A DNA stretch of 64,000 nt from Haloferula sp. BvORR071 (GCF_000739615.1 NZ_BATP01000059.1:62001-126000), one strand, 5' to 3'. Shown: positions 9,075 to 18,208, counted from the first letter of the stretch. Notes: generated by a model from the letters alone, not told the origin. Numbers and translations are program-made.

Positions 9075-9120
9075 AACCCGCCCGCAGCATCCCCCCGCGC
9101 TGCCGGCGGGTTCTTGTTTT
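9075..9120. terminator. bidirectional terminator between convergent genes
   Basis: A long imperfect stem (AACCCGCC.GCAGC pairing with GCTGC.GGCGGGTT) is followed by CTTGTTTT on the plus strand. It lies between the nitronate monooxygenase gene and the convergent secreted-protein gene, so it can serve both. Confidence 0.6.
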
Positions 9121-9131
9121 CGGAGTGCTGC

Positions 9132-10064
9132 CTATTCCTCGGCCGGGGTCGCAGCCGGCTTGTCTTTCACCGCGGCAGGATTGCGCACCAGTAGGTCCTT
9201 TTGGAAGGAATCGATCGCGCCGCTGATCTTCCATGAGCGCAACTTCGCGCTCTTGGGAAGCCCCAGCAATTCCAGGATCGGCGGGTCGATCCAAGCAAGC
9301 TTCGCCTCAGGGACGTCGATCGGCTTGGCCGGCACTTCGATCGCTTCGCGCGAGATCCCGATTAGGTCTTCCTTGTTGAAGAGAACGTTGGTGAGGATCG
9401 AGAGCGAAACCGTAGTGCCACCTTTCTGCACCCGCGTGTTCCGCATCGGATAGTAAAGCTGCTCCGTGGCGAAGCGGATCTTCAGCGGGGTCTTCTTCGC
9501 TTCCTGTTGGCTCAAGTCCACGACGTCGAAGAGATACCATTTGAAGCCATCCTTGGCGTAATCATTGATCACCGCCAGCATCGGCTCTGGAACCGTGAGT
9601 CCGCCTTTGCCGGTGCTGAACTCCTTCGCGACCCAGTCGGAGAATGCCTTCGCGTCGTGCAGCTCCACGATCCGCAGGTCGTGGGCACCGATCAATTTCC
9701 GTTCGACCTCTTCCGCCGCCCCGACCGGGTCCACACTGCCGCCGAAAGGATCATCCCCACCCGCGGCCGCCATCGCTTCCGGCGGCTTCGGCAGCAGGAA
9801 GCCGCAACGTTTGAAAACGCCCGGAGCGCATGCCTCCACGCTCGGACGGCTTGGCAGTGGCATCATTTCCAGCACCTTGGTGTCCTTGGAGGACGATAGG
9901 GTGGTCTGGAGATAGAGCAGCTCATCCTTGCCGTTCCAAGCGATGATCGCGTCCTGTTTCGGTTCAGAGATGGTGGCGCTCTGGTCGAAGGGAATGCTGC
10001 CCATGTCCGCCTTGCCAGAGAGCGGCCAAGCGAGAAGCGCGAGGAGTAGGGGAATCCGACTCAT
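9132..10064 (-). CDS. secreted DUF2330-like protein (tentative)
   Basis: 310 residues with a signal peptide (SRIPLLLALLAWPLSGKA). The mature start QSATISEPKQDAIIAWNGKDE, followed by a strand-rich region and a Cys pair around EACAPGVFKRC, recalls DUF2330, a family of exported proteins of unknown role that share the opening 'do not trust the input' beta domain and a hydrophobic-proline segment. The middle section has an acidic helix (EEVERKLIGAHDLRIVELHD). The C terminus ends in a Lys/Ala/Pro-rich tail. The start is the only ATG with a proper signal peptide. The family assignment is by resemblance only. Confidence 0.6.
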   Translation of the reverse strand: MSRIPLLLALLAWPLSGKADMGSIPFDQSATISEPKQDAIIAWNGKDELLYLQTTLSSSKDTKVLEMMPLPSRPSVEACAPGVFKRCGFLLPKPPEAMAAAGGDDPFGGSVDPVGAAEEVERKLIGAHDLRIVELHDAKAFSDWVAKEFSTGKGGLTVPEPMLAVINDYAKDGFKWYLFDVVDLSQQEAKKTPLKIRFATEQLYYPMRNTRVQKGGTTVSLSILTNVLFNKEDLIGISREAIEVPAKPIDVPEAKLAWIDPPILELLGLPKSAKLRSWKISGAIDSFQKDLLVRNPAAVKDKPAATPAEE

Positions 10065-10194
10065 ACCATAGAATCAACATTCCCCGGCGGCCGGTGCAAA
10101 TCCTATCGCAACGGATCCGTTGCGGTTTTGCTTGGGTGGATGCGGAGGATCGGGATGATGTTATTGGAGTAACGCTTCAAATAACTTGCCCGCC

Positions 10195-11196
10195 ATGATC
10201 CCCGTCGCCTTCTACGATACCAAGCCTTACGACCGCGAATACTTCAGCCCGCGCGCGGTGGATTCGGGAGTCGAGTTGCGCTTCCATGAGTTCCGCTTGG
10301 ACGCCTCGAATGCGGCCTCTGCGACCGGCTGCCGCGTGGTCTGCGTCTTCGTGAATGACCGCTTGGATCGCGCCTGCTTGGAGATCCTCAAAGGGCTCGG
10401 CGTCGAGCTCATCGCGCTGCGCTGCGCGGGCTTCAACAACGTGGACCTCGCCGGCGCCCGCGAGCTAGGCATGAAGGCCGTGCGCGTGCCAGCCTACTCG
10501 CCCTATGCCGTCGCCGAGCATGCGGTGGCTCTCCTGCTGGCCCTCAATCGCAAGATCCATCGCGCTTTCAACCGCGTCCGCGAACTGAACTTCTCGCTCG
10601 GGGGCTTGGTCGGCTTCGATTTGTACGGCAGGACCGTCGGCATCATCGGCACTGGCAAGATCGGCCGCATCGCCGCGCAGATCTTCCGCGGCTTCGGCTG
10701 CGAGGTGATCGCCTACGATCCCTTCCCGATGGACGATTGGGCGGCGCAGACGGGTGTCCGCTACGTGGCAATGGAGGAGCTGTTAGGCGGCAGCGACGTG
10801 ATCAGCCTCCACTTGCCGCTAACCCCGGAGACCTATCACCTCGTCGATGCCGCATCGATCGTACGGATGAAGAAGGGCGTCTATCTGGTGAACACCAGCC
10901 GCGGCAAGCTGGTGGACACGGCTGCGGTGATTCATGCCCTCAAGACCGGTCACCTCGGCGGCGTGGCGCTCGACGTCTATGAAGAGGAAGAAGGAGTCTT
11001 CTTCGAAGACCACTCCGGCTCCGCGCTGTAGGATGATGTCCTCTCCCGCCTCCTGACCTTTCCTAATGTGCTGGTTACCTCGCACCAAGCCTTCCTCACC
11101 AAGGAAGCCCTCACCGCAATCGCCGACGTGACCCTCGATAGCATCTGCCGTTTCGCCGAAGCCGCCGAGCCCGTGGCGGAGCGAGTGGTCGTGTGA
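10195..11196 (+). pseudogene. D-lactate dehydrogenase / 2-hydroxyacid dehydrogenase, interrupted by in-frame TAG
   Basis: From the ATG at 10195 the protein shows the D-2-hydroxyacid dehydrogenase plan: a catalytic-domain start (VAFYDTKPYDREYF), the NAD Rossmann motif GTGKIGRIAAQIF, and the substrate signature ISLHLPLTPETYHLV then KKGVYLVNTSRGKLVDT. TAG at 11029-11031 (codon 279) stops translation just before the last segment. The same frame continues as [22 protein letters not shown], which contains the catalytic His (SHQAF) every active member needs, and ends with TGA at 11196. A CAG to TAG change explains the break. The truncated product would lack the acid-base His and should be inactive. 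The intact enzyme would reduce pyruvate to D-lactate. Confidence 0.88.
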
Positions 11197-11260
11197 CGAT
11201 CGATCTTATCTCCATCCAGCTGACAGGGATGACGCGGAAGCCCAGGGCCTCACTCAAACC

Positions 11261-11512
11261 TCAAAAATCCACCATCGCCGAGGCTCCCACCTCTCCCCGG
11301 AAGCTGTTCCCCTCATCGCTCGCTACCGCGCGCTCATGGTTCTCCGCTTGGAACATCTCATCCTGCTGGCGCGATGGACTGGAGCTCGGCGACCGCAATC
11401 CCGCGGCCGAAGCCTGAGCTGAATTCAAAGGATCAGCCCCACCCACCGGGCTGCAATTGCACAAGGCCACGGCGAGCGCGGCGACAGCGGTCCAACGGAA
11501 GCAGGGGATCAT
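11261..11512 (-). CDS. small putative lipoprotein, 83 aa
   Basis: The ATG at 11512 gives a clean lipoprotein leader: IPCFRW, then the hydrophobic AVAALAVAL and a Cys in ALCNC (probable lipidation Cys about residue 20). A short polar Ser/Gln-rich body of about 60 residues follows. It lies antisense to the gap between the broken lactate dehydrogenase and rsuA, so the rsuA promoter may overlap its 5' end. Without a recognisable domain the call rests on the leader alone. Confidence 0.45.
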   Translation of the reverse strand: MIPCFRWTAVAALAVALCNCSPVGGADPLNSAQASAAGLRSPSSSPSRQQDEMFQAENHERAVASDEGNSFRGEVGASAMVDF

Positions 11513-11604
11513 GATCCGCCATCCCAGCAAAACCGCGCCGTGCTGGCCACTTTGAAATGCCTGCGGCTTCCATGCCGCGGATTTACCCGCCAAGCTCCCG
11601 CCGG

Positions 11605-12318
11605 ATGAAGCTGGAACGCCTGCTGGCAAAGCACGACTCGCTGGGGCGGACCCGGGCACGGCTGCACATCCTCGCGGGGCGCGTCCGCGTCGATGGAGTG
11701 GTCGTGCTGCGACATGATCTTGAGGTCGACCGCTTCGCCCAAGTGGAATTCAACGGCGAACTCCTTCGCGATACCGAGCGCCTGCTCCACTTCATGGTGA
11801 ACAAGCCGCCGGGCATCGTCAGTGCAACTCGCGATCCCGAGCACCGCACCGTCGTCGACCTCATGAATGATCCCGACCGCCACTGCTTGCACATCGCGGG
11901 ACGCTTGGATCGGAATACTTCCGGCCTGGTCCTGCTCACCAACGATGGCCGCTGGTCCAAGCGCCTTATGGCTCCGGACGCCAAGGTGCCGAAAGTCTAC
12001 CGCGTCGAAACCCGCGACCCCATCTTACCGGAAGCGGTGGACGAGTTCGCGCGTGGCTTCTATTTCCACACCGAGGACTTGGTCACACGGCCGGCTCGCC
12101 TCGAAATCCTCGGCGAGAAAGAAGCCCGCCTCACGCTCCACGAGGGTCGCTATCACCAGATCAAGCGCATGTTCCATCGCACCGGCAATCTGGTCGTCCG
12201 CTTGCATCGCGAAAGCATCGGCGGAATCGCCCTGCCTGCGGACCTTCCGGAAGGAGCATGGCGGCCTCTCACGGAGATGGAGATCGCCGGCGTATTCGAT
12301 TCTCCGGCGATCCTCTGA
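11605..12318 (+). CDS. rsuA: 16S rRNA pseudouridine synthase, RsuA/RluB/E/F family
   Basis: 237 residues from the ATG at 11605 (MKLERLLAKH); upstream ATGs add a non-conserved leader. An N-terminal S4 RNA-binding domain (residues 1-50) precedes the catalytic domain. The family signature GRLDRNTSGLVLLTNDG holds the catalytic Asp (D102), and the later segment EGRYHQIKRMF is characteristic of the RsuA subfamily. These enzymes convert uridine 516 of 16S rRNA, or a nearby 23S site in RluB/E/F relatives, to pseudouridine. The exact target base is not decidable from sequence alone. The gene is convergent with the glutaredoxin gene that follows. Confidence 0.87.
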   Translation: MKLERLLAKHDSLGRTRARLHILAGRVRVDGVVVLRHDLEVDRFAQVEFNGELLRDTERLLHFMVNKPPGIVSATRDPEHRTVVDLMNDPDRHCLHIAGRLDRNTSGLVLLTNDGRWSKRLMAPDAKVPKVYRVETRDPILPEAVDEFARGFYFHTEDLVTRPARLEILGEKEARLTLHEGRYHQIKRMFHRTGNLVVRLHRESIGGIALPADLPEGAWRPLTEMEIAGVFDSPAIL

Positions 12319-12325
12319 CTGGATC

Positions 12326-12574
12326 TTAGATTACGCCCTTCTCTTCCAAAAAGGGTCGCAGCTCCTCCACGCCGAAGTCCGCCAGCACCTCGCCGTGCCA
12401 ATCCATGGTCGGCGCCTTGGTCTGGCCGGATAGCTCCACCATCTCCTTCATTGCCGCCGGATTCCCGGAGACCACGCTGACCTTCACCGCGACCTTCTTC
12501 TTCTTGAGGAAAGTGACGACGTCTTCGCACCACGGGCAACCGGGCTTGATGTAGAGAATGGGTAGCTCAGGCAT
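12326..12574 (-). CDS. glutaredoxin-like protein
   Basis: 82 residues from the ATG at 12574, chosen because it places the redox motif CPWC at residues 13-16 as in classical glutaredoxins. A longer frame upstream (to 12676) adds an Arg-rich non-homologous leader. Strand-helix order (LPILYIKPGCPWCEDVVTFL, KVSVVSGNPAAMKEMVELSG) and the cis-Pro segment KAPTMDW match the thioredoxin fold. It reduces disulfides or glutathione mixed disulfides in the cytoplasm. The gene is convergent with rsuA, leaving only a few bases between stops. Confidence 0.85.
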   Translation of the reverse strand: MPELPILYIKPGCPWCEDVVTFLKKKKVAVKVSVVSGNPAAMKEMVELSGQTKAPTMDWHGEVLADFGVEELRPFLEEKGVI

Positions 12575-12707
12575 GGACGGCGGGAAACTTGAACGCGGAA
12601 AGCCGGGTGTCGAACGGAAAGGCCATGGCCTCGCTAAATTACGGAGTTCTCGTCGAATTCCCCGTGGATTCATCAAGCCTGCTCCGGGTTATGTCTGGTT
12701 TGCTCCG

Positions 12708-13346
12708 ATGAATTGCGCACGAATCTTGGCTCGCCGAACATCGGCCCTGATTGTCGGCTTGGCCTCCGCGCTTTTTGCGCTGGCACTTGTAGTAGTCTTC
12801 TTGCGCTTTTTCCCGGCGAGCCGTTTGGAAGTATTTTCACCGGGACCAGAGCAGTTCCGGGCCTTCACCCTGAACGAGGGCTTCGTGGACGTGTCGATCA
12901 ATCTCGATGCCTCCGATTGGCCGTACACCTTCTTTGCTCCGGCTTGCATCGGTGATCTCTATTGGCCGGAGATATATTCGGCCTCAGCCTGTTGGAGCAG
13001 GGATGGATCGGTGGTCGCGGTTTTCAAGACTTGGAATACAGGGCCGGAAACCTATTTCACCGAGGCCTACGACTTCCGCGAGCACCGCCACCTCCGTCCT
13101 GAAGGCTATTCGGATGGCGTGGAGATCCATCGGCGGATCACTAGTTTGGTCGAAGCACGTGGAGGCCTTGGGGCCGGGATACCTAAGGAAGAGGGAAAGG
13201 GTGGAGAGCACCCTTACACGTCGTTTCCCATGGGGATATGGATACTCCCGGGAGCCGTCACCGTCCTGGGTTTGTGGGGCGCTGCCCGTTTGTGGCGGAG
13301 AGCGCCAGCGGTCCGTCCGCTTGGGATTCGAGGCGCCTTCAGATGA
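12708..13346 (+). CDS. hypothetical membrane protein
   Basis: 212 residues from the ATG at 12708; a frame extending back to 12558 overlaps the glutaredoxin start region and lacks natural composition. One strongly hydrophobic segment near the start (ALIVGLASALFALALVVVFL) and a second near the C terminus (GIWILPGAVTVLGLWGAA) flank a soluble, aromatic-rich middle of about 130 residues. That middle should lie outside the cytoplasm. The stop overlaps the 3' end of tyrS on the other strand by eight bases. The family is not recognised. Confidence 0.6.
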   Translation: MNCARILARRTSALIVGLASALFALALVVVFLRFFPASRLEVFSPGPEQFRAFTLNEGFVDVSINLDASDWPYTFFAPACIGDLYWPEIYSASACWSRDGSVVAVFKTWNTGPETYFTEAYDFREHRHLRPEGYSDGVEIHRRITSLVEARGGLGAGIPKEEGKGGEHPYTSFPMGIWILPGAVTVLGLWGAARLWRRAPAVRPLGIRGAFR

Positions 13347-14520
13347 ATCGCACCGCGTGCTTCTTGGAGAGCTTCAGCACGTCGCCTTCCTTCACCGCCA
13401 CCGCCGCGTTGGGATCGGTCAACTTCTCACCATTGAGCTGAACCGAGCCGGTGGTGATGAACTGCTTGCGCAGCTCGCCGTTCGATTTCTCCAGGCCGAA
13501 GGCTGCCTTGAAGCCATGAGCGGTCAGCGACAGCACATTCAGATCCGCGGGAAGCTCACCGATCGGTAGCTCCGGCAACTCCGCTGCAGCGAGATCCTTC
13601 TTCGAGAAGCGGGTATCCCAATCAGCACGCGCAGCGGCACCCGCCTCCACGCCGTGGTAGCGGGCGGTGATCTTCTCTGCGAGCGACTTTTTGGAATCCA
13701 TCGGATGGATGTCGGCAGCCAGCGCCTCGCCTAACAGAAGCTGGTAGTAGCGCACCATCAGCGTGTCGGACACGCTCATGATCTTGCCGAACATCTCGTT
13801 CGGAGCCTCGGTCACGCCGACGTAGTTGCCGTACGACTTCGACATCTTCTTCACACCGTCGAGTCCCTCGAGCAGCGGCATCGACAATACCACTTGCTGC
13901 GCCTGGCCTTCCTCCTTCTGGAGGTCGCGGCCCACGAGCATGTTGAAAAGTTGGTCGGTTCCTCCGATCTCGACATCGGCGCGGATCTCCACCGAATCCC
14001 AGCCTTGCATCACGGGATACTGCAGCTCGTGGAGGCGCACTTCCTGGCCCGCCTCGATGCGGTTGCGGAAGTCCTCGCGCTGCAGCATCTGCTGGAGCGT
14101 CACGCGGGAGTTCAGGCGCAGGATATCCTCGTAGGACATCTTCCGGAACCAATCGCCGTTGTAGACGATCTCGGTCTTCTCCTTGTTGAGGATCTTGAAT
14201 GCCTGGTCGGTGTAGGTCGCCGCGTTCACCAGCACCTCGTCGCGGGTCAGCGGCGGGCGGGTCACCGAACGGCCGGAAGGGTCGCCGATCGTCGCGGTGA
14301 AATCGCCGATCAGCAGCACCGCCTGGTGGCCGAGCAACTGGAACTGGCGCAGCTTCTCCAGCGCCACCGTGTGGCCCAGATGGATGTCCGGGGCAGTCGG
14401 ATCCACGCCGAACTTGATCCGCAGCGGTCGGCCGAGGCGGAGCTTTTCGAGAAGTTCCTTTTCGGAGAGGACCTTGGCGGTGCCAGCGGTCAGGATCTGG
14501 AGCTGTTCTTCCGGAGTCAC
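13339..14520 (-). CDS. tyrS: tyrosyl-tRNA synthetase
   Basis: 393 residues, the expected length for bacterial TyrRS. The class I signatures are plain: HLGH at residues 47-50 (HIGH box) and KMSKS at 225-229. The specificity helix segment GGTDQLFNMLVGRD lies between them. The C-terminal 60 residues (SVQLNGEKLTDPNAAVAVKEGDVLKL) form an S4-like RNA-binding domain. It charges tRNA-Tyr in the cytoplasm. The ATG at 14520 is the natural start (MTPEEQLQIL). The gene is monocistronic and its 3' end overlaps a convergent gene by eight bases. Confidence 0.95.
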   Translation of the reverse strand: MTPEEQLQILTAGTAKVLSEKELLEKLRLGRPLRIKFGVDPTAPDIHLGHTVALEKLRQFQLLGHQAVLLIGDFTATIGDPSGRSVTRPPLTRDEVLVNAATYTDQAFKILNKEKTEIVYNGDWFRKMSYEDILRLNSRVTLQQMLQREDFRNRIEAGQEVRLHELQYPVMQGWDSVEIRADVEIGGTDQLFNMLVGRDLQKEEGQAQQVVLSMPLLEGLDGVKKMSKSYGNYVGVTEAPNEMFGKIMSVSDTLMVRYYQLLLGEALAADIHPMDSKKSLAEKITARYHGVEAGAAARADWDTRFSKKDLAAAELPELPIGELPADLNVLSLTAHGFKAAFGLEKSNGELRKQFITTGSVQLNGEKLTDPNAAVAVKEGDVLKLSKKHAVRFI

Positions 14521-14724
14521 GGGGCGCGAACCCTAGGGGCGCGGCAGCCCGGTGGCAAGCCGGTTGGAGTTGAAAGGCGAACGCTGAACCACGAAGTTCG
14601 GACGCCGAAGTTCAAAGGTGAGGGTAGGTGGAGTGGCGGTGCCGACCCGTGAGGGTTCAGATCTCCAAGATTGAGTTGGACGGATTGATCTTGAACACTT
14701 TACCCGGATTTCGCATTTGGAGTC

Positions 14725-15858
14725 ATGAAGTCGTCCGGCCGTCTCGTGCCAAGGCATCGAGGGGCGTTGCTGGAGGCTGGCAAATGGTTGGCGCTGGGAG
14801 GAGGACTTGCCTCCTTGTTGATCGGCTTGCTGTGGCGATCGGATCGCGCCGACGAGGATAGGGCGGACAGCGGTTCGTCCGTGGCTCACGACGCGAGAGC
14901 GGGGCTGAGGCCGGAAGGAGCGCCGGATACGGCAAAGGAGCGAAAGCGGATGCTTGAGTCGCTGAAGGCTAGATGGCTGAAGGAAGATAATTCAAAGGCG
15001 CTGTCACGGGAGTCCGTGGATTTGCTTCTCTGTAGCGAGGAACTCGTGGACCTGATCGATTTCCTGCGCGAGCGGGATATTCACAACGAGATCGAGAAAT
15101 CGGCTGCGAGCATCTTCCAATCCGAGCGAGCGGCTGAAGGCCGGGACCTCCTGATCGCGATGAAAGAGCCGTATCCGGAAAACAGTTGGCGGTTCAGCTA
15201 TCGGCAGCACTGGAGCAAAACGGCGGGGTTCTTTTGCCCGCCTGAGCACTTTGAGGAGTTTCACAAGGCGCTTGGCGGAGGGATGAGTTCTCAGGAAGCA
15301 CTACTAGGCTTCAACTTGGCGCGGATGAAGACGGATCCAGCGGCGGCGGTGGCCTCAACGATGGAGGCGTTGAGGAAGAGCTTGGACTCGCAATCGCGCG
15401 ATCAATGCCTGGTGGAGCAAATGGGAGAACTCCAGAAGAACGCGGATTTCGGAGCAATTGAAGGGCTGCTGCCATGGGACCAGCCTCCATTCCCGGGTTC
15501 CCCTTGGTACAAAGGCCGAGAGGCCTTGCTGGCGAAGTGGGCGGAGGTGGATGCGGCAGGAGCTGCGAACTATATCATCCAACACCCGGAGAGGTTGGGA
15601 CCAGAAATGATCAAGCCGGTGACGAAGACCGTGGTCTCAGTGGACTTCGAATCCGGAATGGAATGGGTGCAGGGTCTGCCGAAGGGAGAGTATTTCGATG
15701 ATGCCACGAGTGAGGCGACGCTATTCCTCCTGATGATGGAGGACAAAGGCAGGGCAAAGCAACTGGCGGGAAAGGTCGGCAGCGAGGAATTGAGGCAGCA
15801 TCTCATGGAGGCCCTGTCCGAAGCGGAGACACCCGTGGGAGAGCTGGAAGAGCCTTGA
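14725..15858 (+). CDS. hypothetical membrane-anchored helical protein
   Basis: 377 residues. A single N-terminal membrane segment (WLALGGGLASLLIGLLW, about residues 20-38) is followed by a charged linker. A long body of repeated helical pairs resembles the Verrucomicrobia-type helical-repeat hypotheticals (segments such as KTDPAAAVASTMEAL and WAEVDAAGAANYIIQHP recur at intervals). The phrases 'A-x-x-DPAAA' and 'W-x-x-x-DAAGA' suggest a lineage-specific TPR-like repeat family. Function is unknown. It probably sits in the periplasm, anchored to the inner membrane. Confidence 0.65.
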   Translation: MKSSGRLVPRHRGALLEAGKWLALGGGLASLLIGLLWRSDRADEDRADSGSSVAHDARAGLRPEGAPDTAKERKRMLESLKARWLKEDNSKALSRESVDLLLCSEELVDLIDFLRERDIHNEIEKSAASIFQSERAAEGRDLLIAMKEPYPENSWRFSYRQHWSKTAGFFCPPEHFEEFHKALGGGMSSQEALLGFNLARMKTDPAAAVASTMEALRKSLDSQSRDQCLVEQMGELQKNADFGAIEGLLPWDQPPFPGSPWYKGREALLAKWAEVDAAGAANYIIQHPERLGPEMIKPVTKTVVSVDFESGMEWVQGLPKGEYFDDATSEATLFLLMMEDKGRAKQLAGKVGSEELRQHLMEALSEAETPVGELEEP

Positions 15859-15873
15859 GGCAAACGGCGGTGG

Positions 15874-16887
15874 TCATTGCAGCGTCGTCCGCGGCCCCGG
15901 AGCAAAGGGGCTCATCCCCGCGATATACTGGCTCATCTCCCGCGGCAGGGGATTCCAATACTGCCCGGCATACTTCTCCTTCACGTGGCAGAGCAGATCC
16001 TCGTAGAGCGAGGCGTCGAACTCGCTGATCTCTGGCTTCCGGCCATCGAAGGCGAGGTAGTCCGGGTGGACATTCACCAGCACCATGCCGCCGCGTTCGG
16101 CCAGCCAGTCGGTCTTCGCCTTCCAGATGTGGTTCGTCTGCTCCCGCAGGATCAGGTAGAGGGTGGCATCCTGGGGCAGGGTATAAGGCAGCTCGACGTA
16201 GCCCTCATCCGGCGTGCGGCCCCGGACGACAAAGGGGAAGATGGTGCCCGCCCCGTCCGGCTGCGGCTCAAAGGGATCGGTGTCGAAAGTCGAGGCGTCG
16301 TAATCGATCTCCAGGCTCTTCAGCCACTCGAGATTGTGGAACATGAAACCGGCCCGGAAGCCGACTGCATCCCAATCGCGCAGGTGCGAGTTGATCGCCA
16401 CGGCGCATTCATCGAAGGACTTCCGGTTCCGATACAGCGAGCCATCGTGGCGCAGGTCATGCACGCCGATCTCGAAGCCGGACTCGGTCATAAAGTCCCG
16501 GAATTCACGGGTGACGGTATATTCGCCCTCCGGGATCAGGTTGAAGGAGGAACGGAAGCCATGCTTCATCTCCAGCTCGGCAAGCTGCTGGCAGCGCTCA
16601 AGGCCGACCTGGCCCTCGACATCGTGGGTCAGCACCAGCGCGAACTTCTTCCCATCCGGCCAGCCCGGCCAGCCGGGAGGCTTTTCACCGGCCGACTCCA
16701 TGATCGGCCAGTCCTTGGCCGTCTGCAGCTTGTAGTTCGCCCGCAGCCTCCGCATCGTGTAGCGCGCCGACTGCGGCAGGAAGGGTTTGAAGAAGTAATA
16801 CATCGCGTTGAGCATGCTCATGCCGCGGCCGCCTTCCTCGGGGGCGTAGGAAGCGATGGCGGTCGGAGACTCGTCGGCGATGTCCAT
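15874..16887 (-). CDS. polysaccharide deacetylase-like protein
   Basis: 337 residues from the ATG at 16887 (MDIADESPTAI); the frame extends to 16944 but adds only a short Pro-rich leader. The core follows the NodB-homology order. LTHDVEGQVG carries the metal-binding Asp of motif 1 (usually TFDDG), ELEMKHGFRSSFNLIPEGEY is the start of the barrel, EIGVHDLRHDGSL holds the motif-2 His residues, and VGFRAGFMFHNLEWLKSL is motif 3. No signal peptide is visible, so it is probably cytoplasmic or acts on a lipid-linked glycan. Such proteins remove N-acetyl groups from polysaccharides. Confidence 0.78.
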   Translation of the reverse strand: MDIADESPTAIASYAPEEGGRGMSMLNAMYYFFKPFLPQSARYTMRRLRANYKLQTAKDWPIMESAGEKPPGWPGWPDGKKFALVLTHDVEGQVGLERCQQLAELEMKHGFRSSFNLIPEGEYTVTREFRDFMTESGFEIGVHDLRHDGSLYRNRKSFDECAVAINSHLRDWDAVGFRAGFMFHNLEWLKSLEIDYDASTFDTDPFEPQPDGAGTIFPFVVRGRTPDEGYVELPYTLPQDATLYLILREQTNHIWKAKTDWLAERGGMVLVNVHPDYLAFDGRKPEISEFDASLYEDLLCHVKEKYAGQYWNPLPREMSQYIAGMSPFAPGPRTTLQ

Positions 16888-16947
16888 GGTCGTGGGGGGA
16901 GTCGGTAGCTGGCTAACCTGAAGGGCGGGGCAGGGTTGCGCCATGCT

Positions 16948-17625
16948 TTAATTCCGTATGACAATCGGCTTCCGGGTCAGGCGCTCGAGCACAGCCGTCA
17001 GGGGCACGAAAAATCCGTAGATGAAGAAGAACACCAGCAGCAGGCCCTGCACCCCAAGCAGGATGTGACAGAGCCGGATGATCTGGGCGCCGCCACTCTT
17101 GGCCTCCTCGGCATTGTGTTTCACCAGTTCGCCCAAGGCTCCTGCGTAGGCGTGGAACTTCGGCACGCACTGGGACTCGAACAGCAGGGTTGCTTCCGTG
17201 GTTTTGTTCTCGCTCAGGAGGCCCACGACCGTTTTCCGGGTCGCGCGGTAGTCGGTTTTGCAAGCATTCAGGCGTTCAAAGACGCTGCGCTCCTGCTCGT
17301 TCATCGCCGTCTGTTGATAGCTGGCATACTGGGCGTCCACCTTGGCGCTGCTCGCTTCCAGCCAGGCTCCCAGCTCGGCCCCCGGCATGCCATTACCGTC
17401 CACCGCCCGGGCGGTTTCCAGGAACCCTTCCGAGGCCTGCATCGTGGCCAAGCTGCTGCTGGCAAGCCCCTGCAGGGGATCGGTGACGATGCGGGAGGCT
17501 TCCTTCCGGATCATCCACACGGTCAGGACCGGACTGGTGACGATGGCGAGCAGGATGACGACGGTAGCAGCGAGGGAGAGGCTTCTCAGAGGCCCGGGTT
17601 TCATGGGGGTGGGTGAATCGCTCAT
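16948..17625 (-). CDS. membrane protein with MCP-type four-helix-bundle sensor domain
   Basis: 225 residues from the ATG at 17625. An N-terminal membrane helix (SLAATVVILLAIVTSPVLTV) and a C-terminal one (ILLGVQGLLLVFFFIYGFFV) flank about 140 residues of heptad-rich helix (ASRIVTDPLQ ... MNEQERSVFERLNACKTDY). That is the 4HB_MCP sensor arrangement. The usual HAMP and methyl-accepting signalling domains are absent: the protein ends twenty residues after the second helix. It may be a decoy, a truncated chemoreceptor or a partner for another signalling protein. It lies a few bases from the deacetylase gene on the same strand. Confidence 0.7.
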   Translation of the reverse strand: MSDSPTPMKPGPLRSLSLAATVVILLAIVTSPVLTVWMIRKEASRIVTDPLQGLASSSLATMQASEGFLETARAVDGNGMPGAELGAWLEASSAKVDAQYASYQQTAMNEQERSVFERLNACKTDYRATRKTVVGLLSENKTTEATLLFESQCVPKFHAYAGALGELVKHNAEEAKSGGAQIIRLCHILLGVQGLLLVFFFIYGFFVPLTAVLERLTRKPIVIRN

Positions 17626-17814
17626 GGGGGAGTGGGGGGACGATCTAACCAAGAACTAGCAAGCGGGCACCGGGGTCGCGAGAAAATCGTCGCGGCGGGC
17701 CCAACCGGGCGATTTTGGGCCCGGTTCCAGGCCGGGCTGGCTCTGGAAGCCTACGCGAAAAATCCGCCCTTGGCACTTGGCAGGCGAGGGGGGCTGGGTC
17801 CACAGTAGCCGAAC

Positions 17815-18201
17815 ATGACCCCTCTCTTGAGGCAACTCGAAGGGCTGAGCGTCCGAGTGGACGACGTGATCTATATGCCCAGCTTGGATGCTCCGGACGA
17901 GCGTCCACACCCCTTCGTGTACTTCATTTCGATCAAAAATGAATCGGATGAGCAGGTCACCATCCGCGGCCGCAAGTGGATCGTGCGGGAAGACGACGGC
18001 GAGACCATCGTCGTCGAGGGGGATGGGGTCGTCGGCCAGAGCCCGGTCCTCGGGCCGGGCGAGCACTTCTCCTACAACAGCTACCACGTGACCCGCGGCG
18101 ACGGCGTTGCTGAGGGCTCCTTCTTCGGTGAAACCGCTGACGGCGAATGGGTTTTCGCCCGGATCCCCGAATTCCGCCTGCAGATTCCGGGCTGGGCTTG
18201 A
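17815..18201 (+). CDS. apaG: ApaG-domain protein
   Basis: 128 residues, the usual ApaG length, all one beta-sandwich. The signatures FVYFISIKNESDEQVTIRGRKW, EGDGVVGQSPVLGPGEHFSYNSY and GSFFGE are exactly in order. ApaG proteins have been linked to cobalt/magnesium efflux and to diadenosine tetraphosphate metabolism; the molecular role is not settled. The start is the only ATG of the frame. The gene is convergent with the cyclo-ligase gene, with only eight bases between stops. Confidence 0.93.
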   Translation: MTPLLRQLEGLSVRVDDVIYMPSLDAPDERPHPFVYFISIKNESDEQVTIRGRKWIVREDDGETIVVEGDGVVGQSPVLGPGEHFSYNSYHVTRGDGVAEGSFFGETADGEWVFARIPEFRLQIPGWA

Positions 18202-18208
18202 GGTTCGG

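Noticed and set aside
11029-11031. Amber readthrough or a reassigned TAG codon in ldhA
   Set aside because: Other genes in the window do not read through TAG; mutation or error is simpler.
15877-16908. Plus-strand frame of 343 codons opposite the deacetylase gene
   Set aside because: Shadow frame; deacetylase motifs on the other strand are clear.
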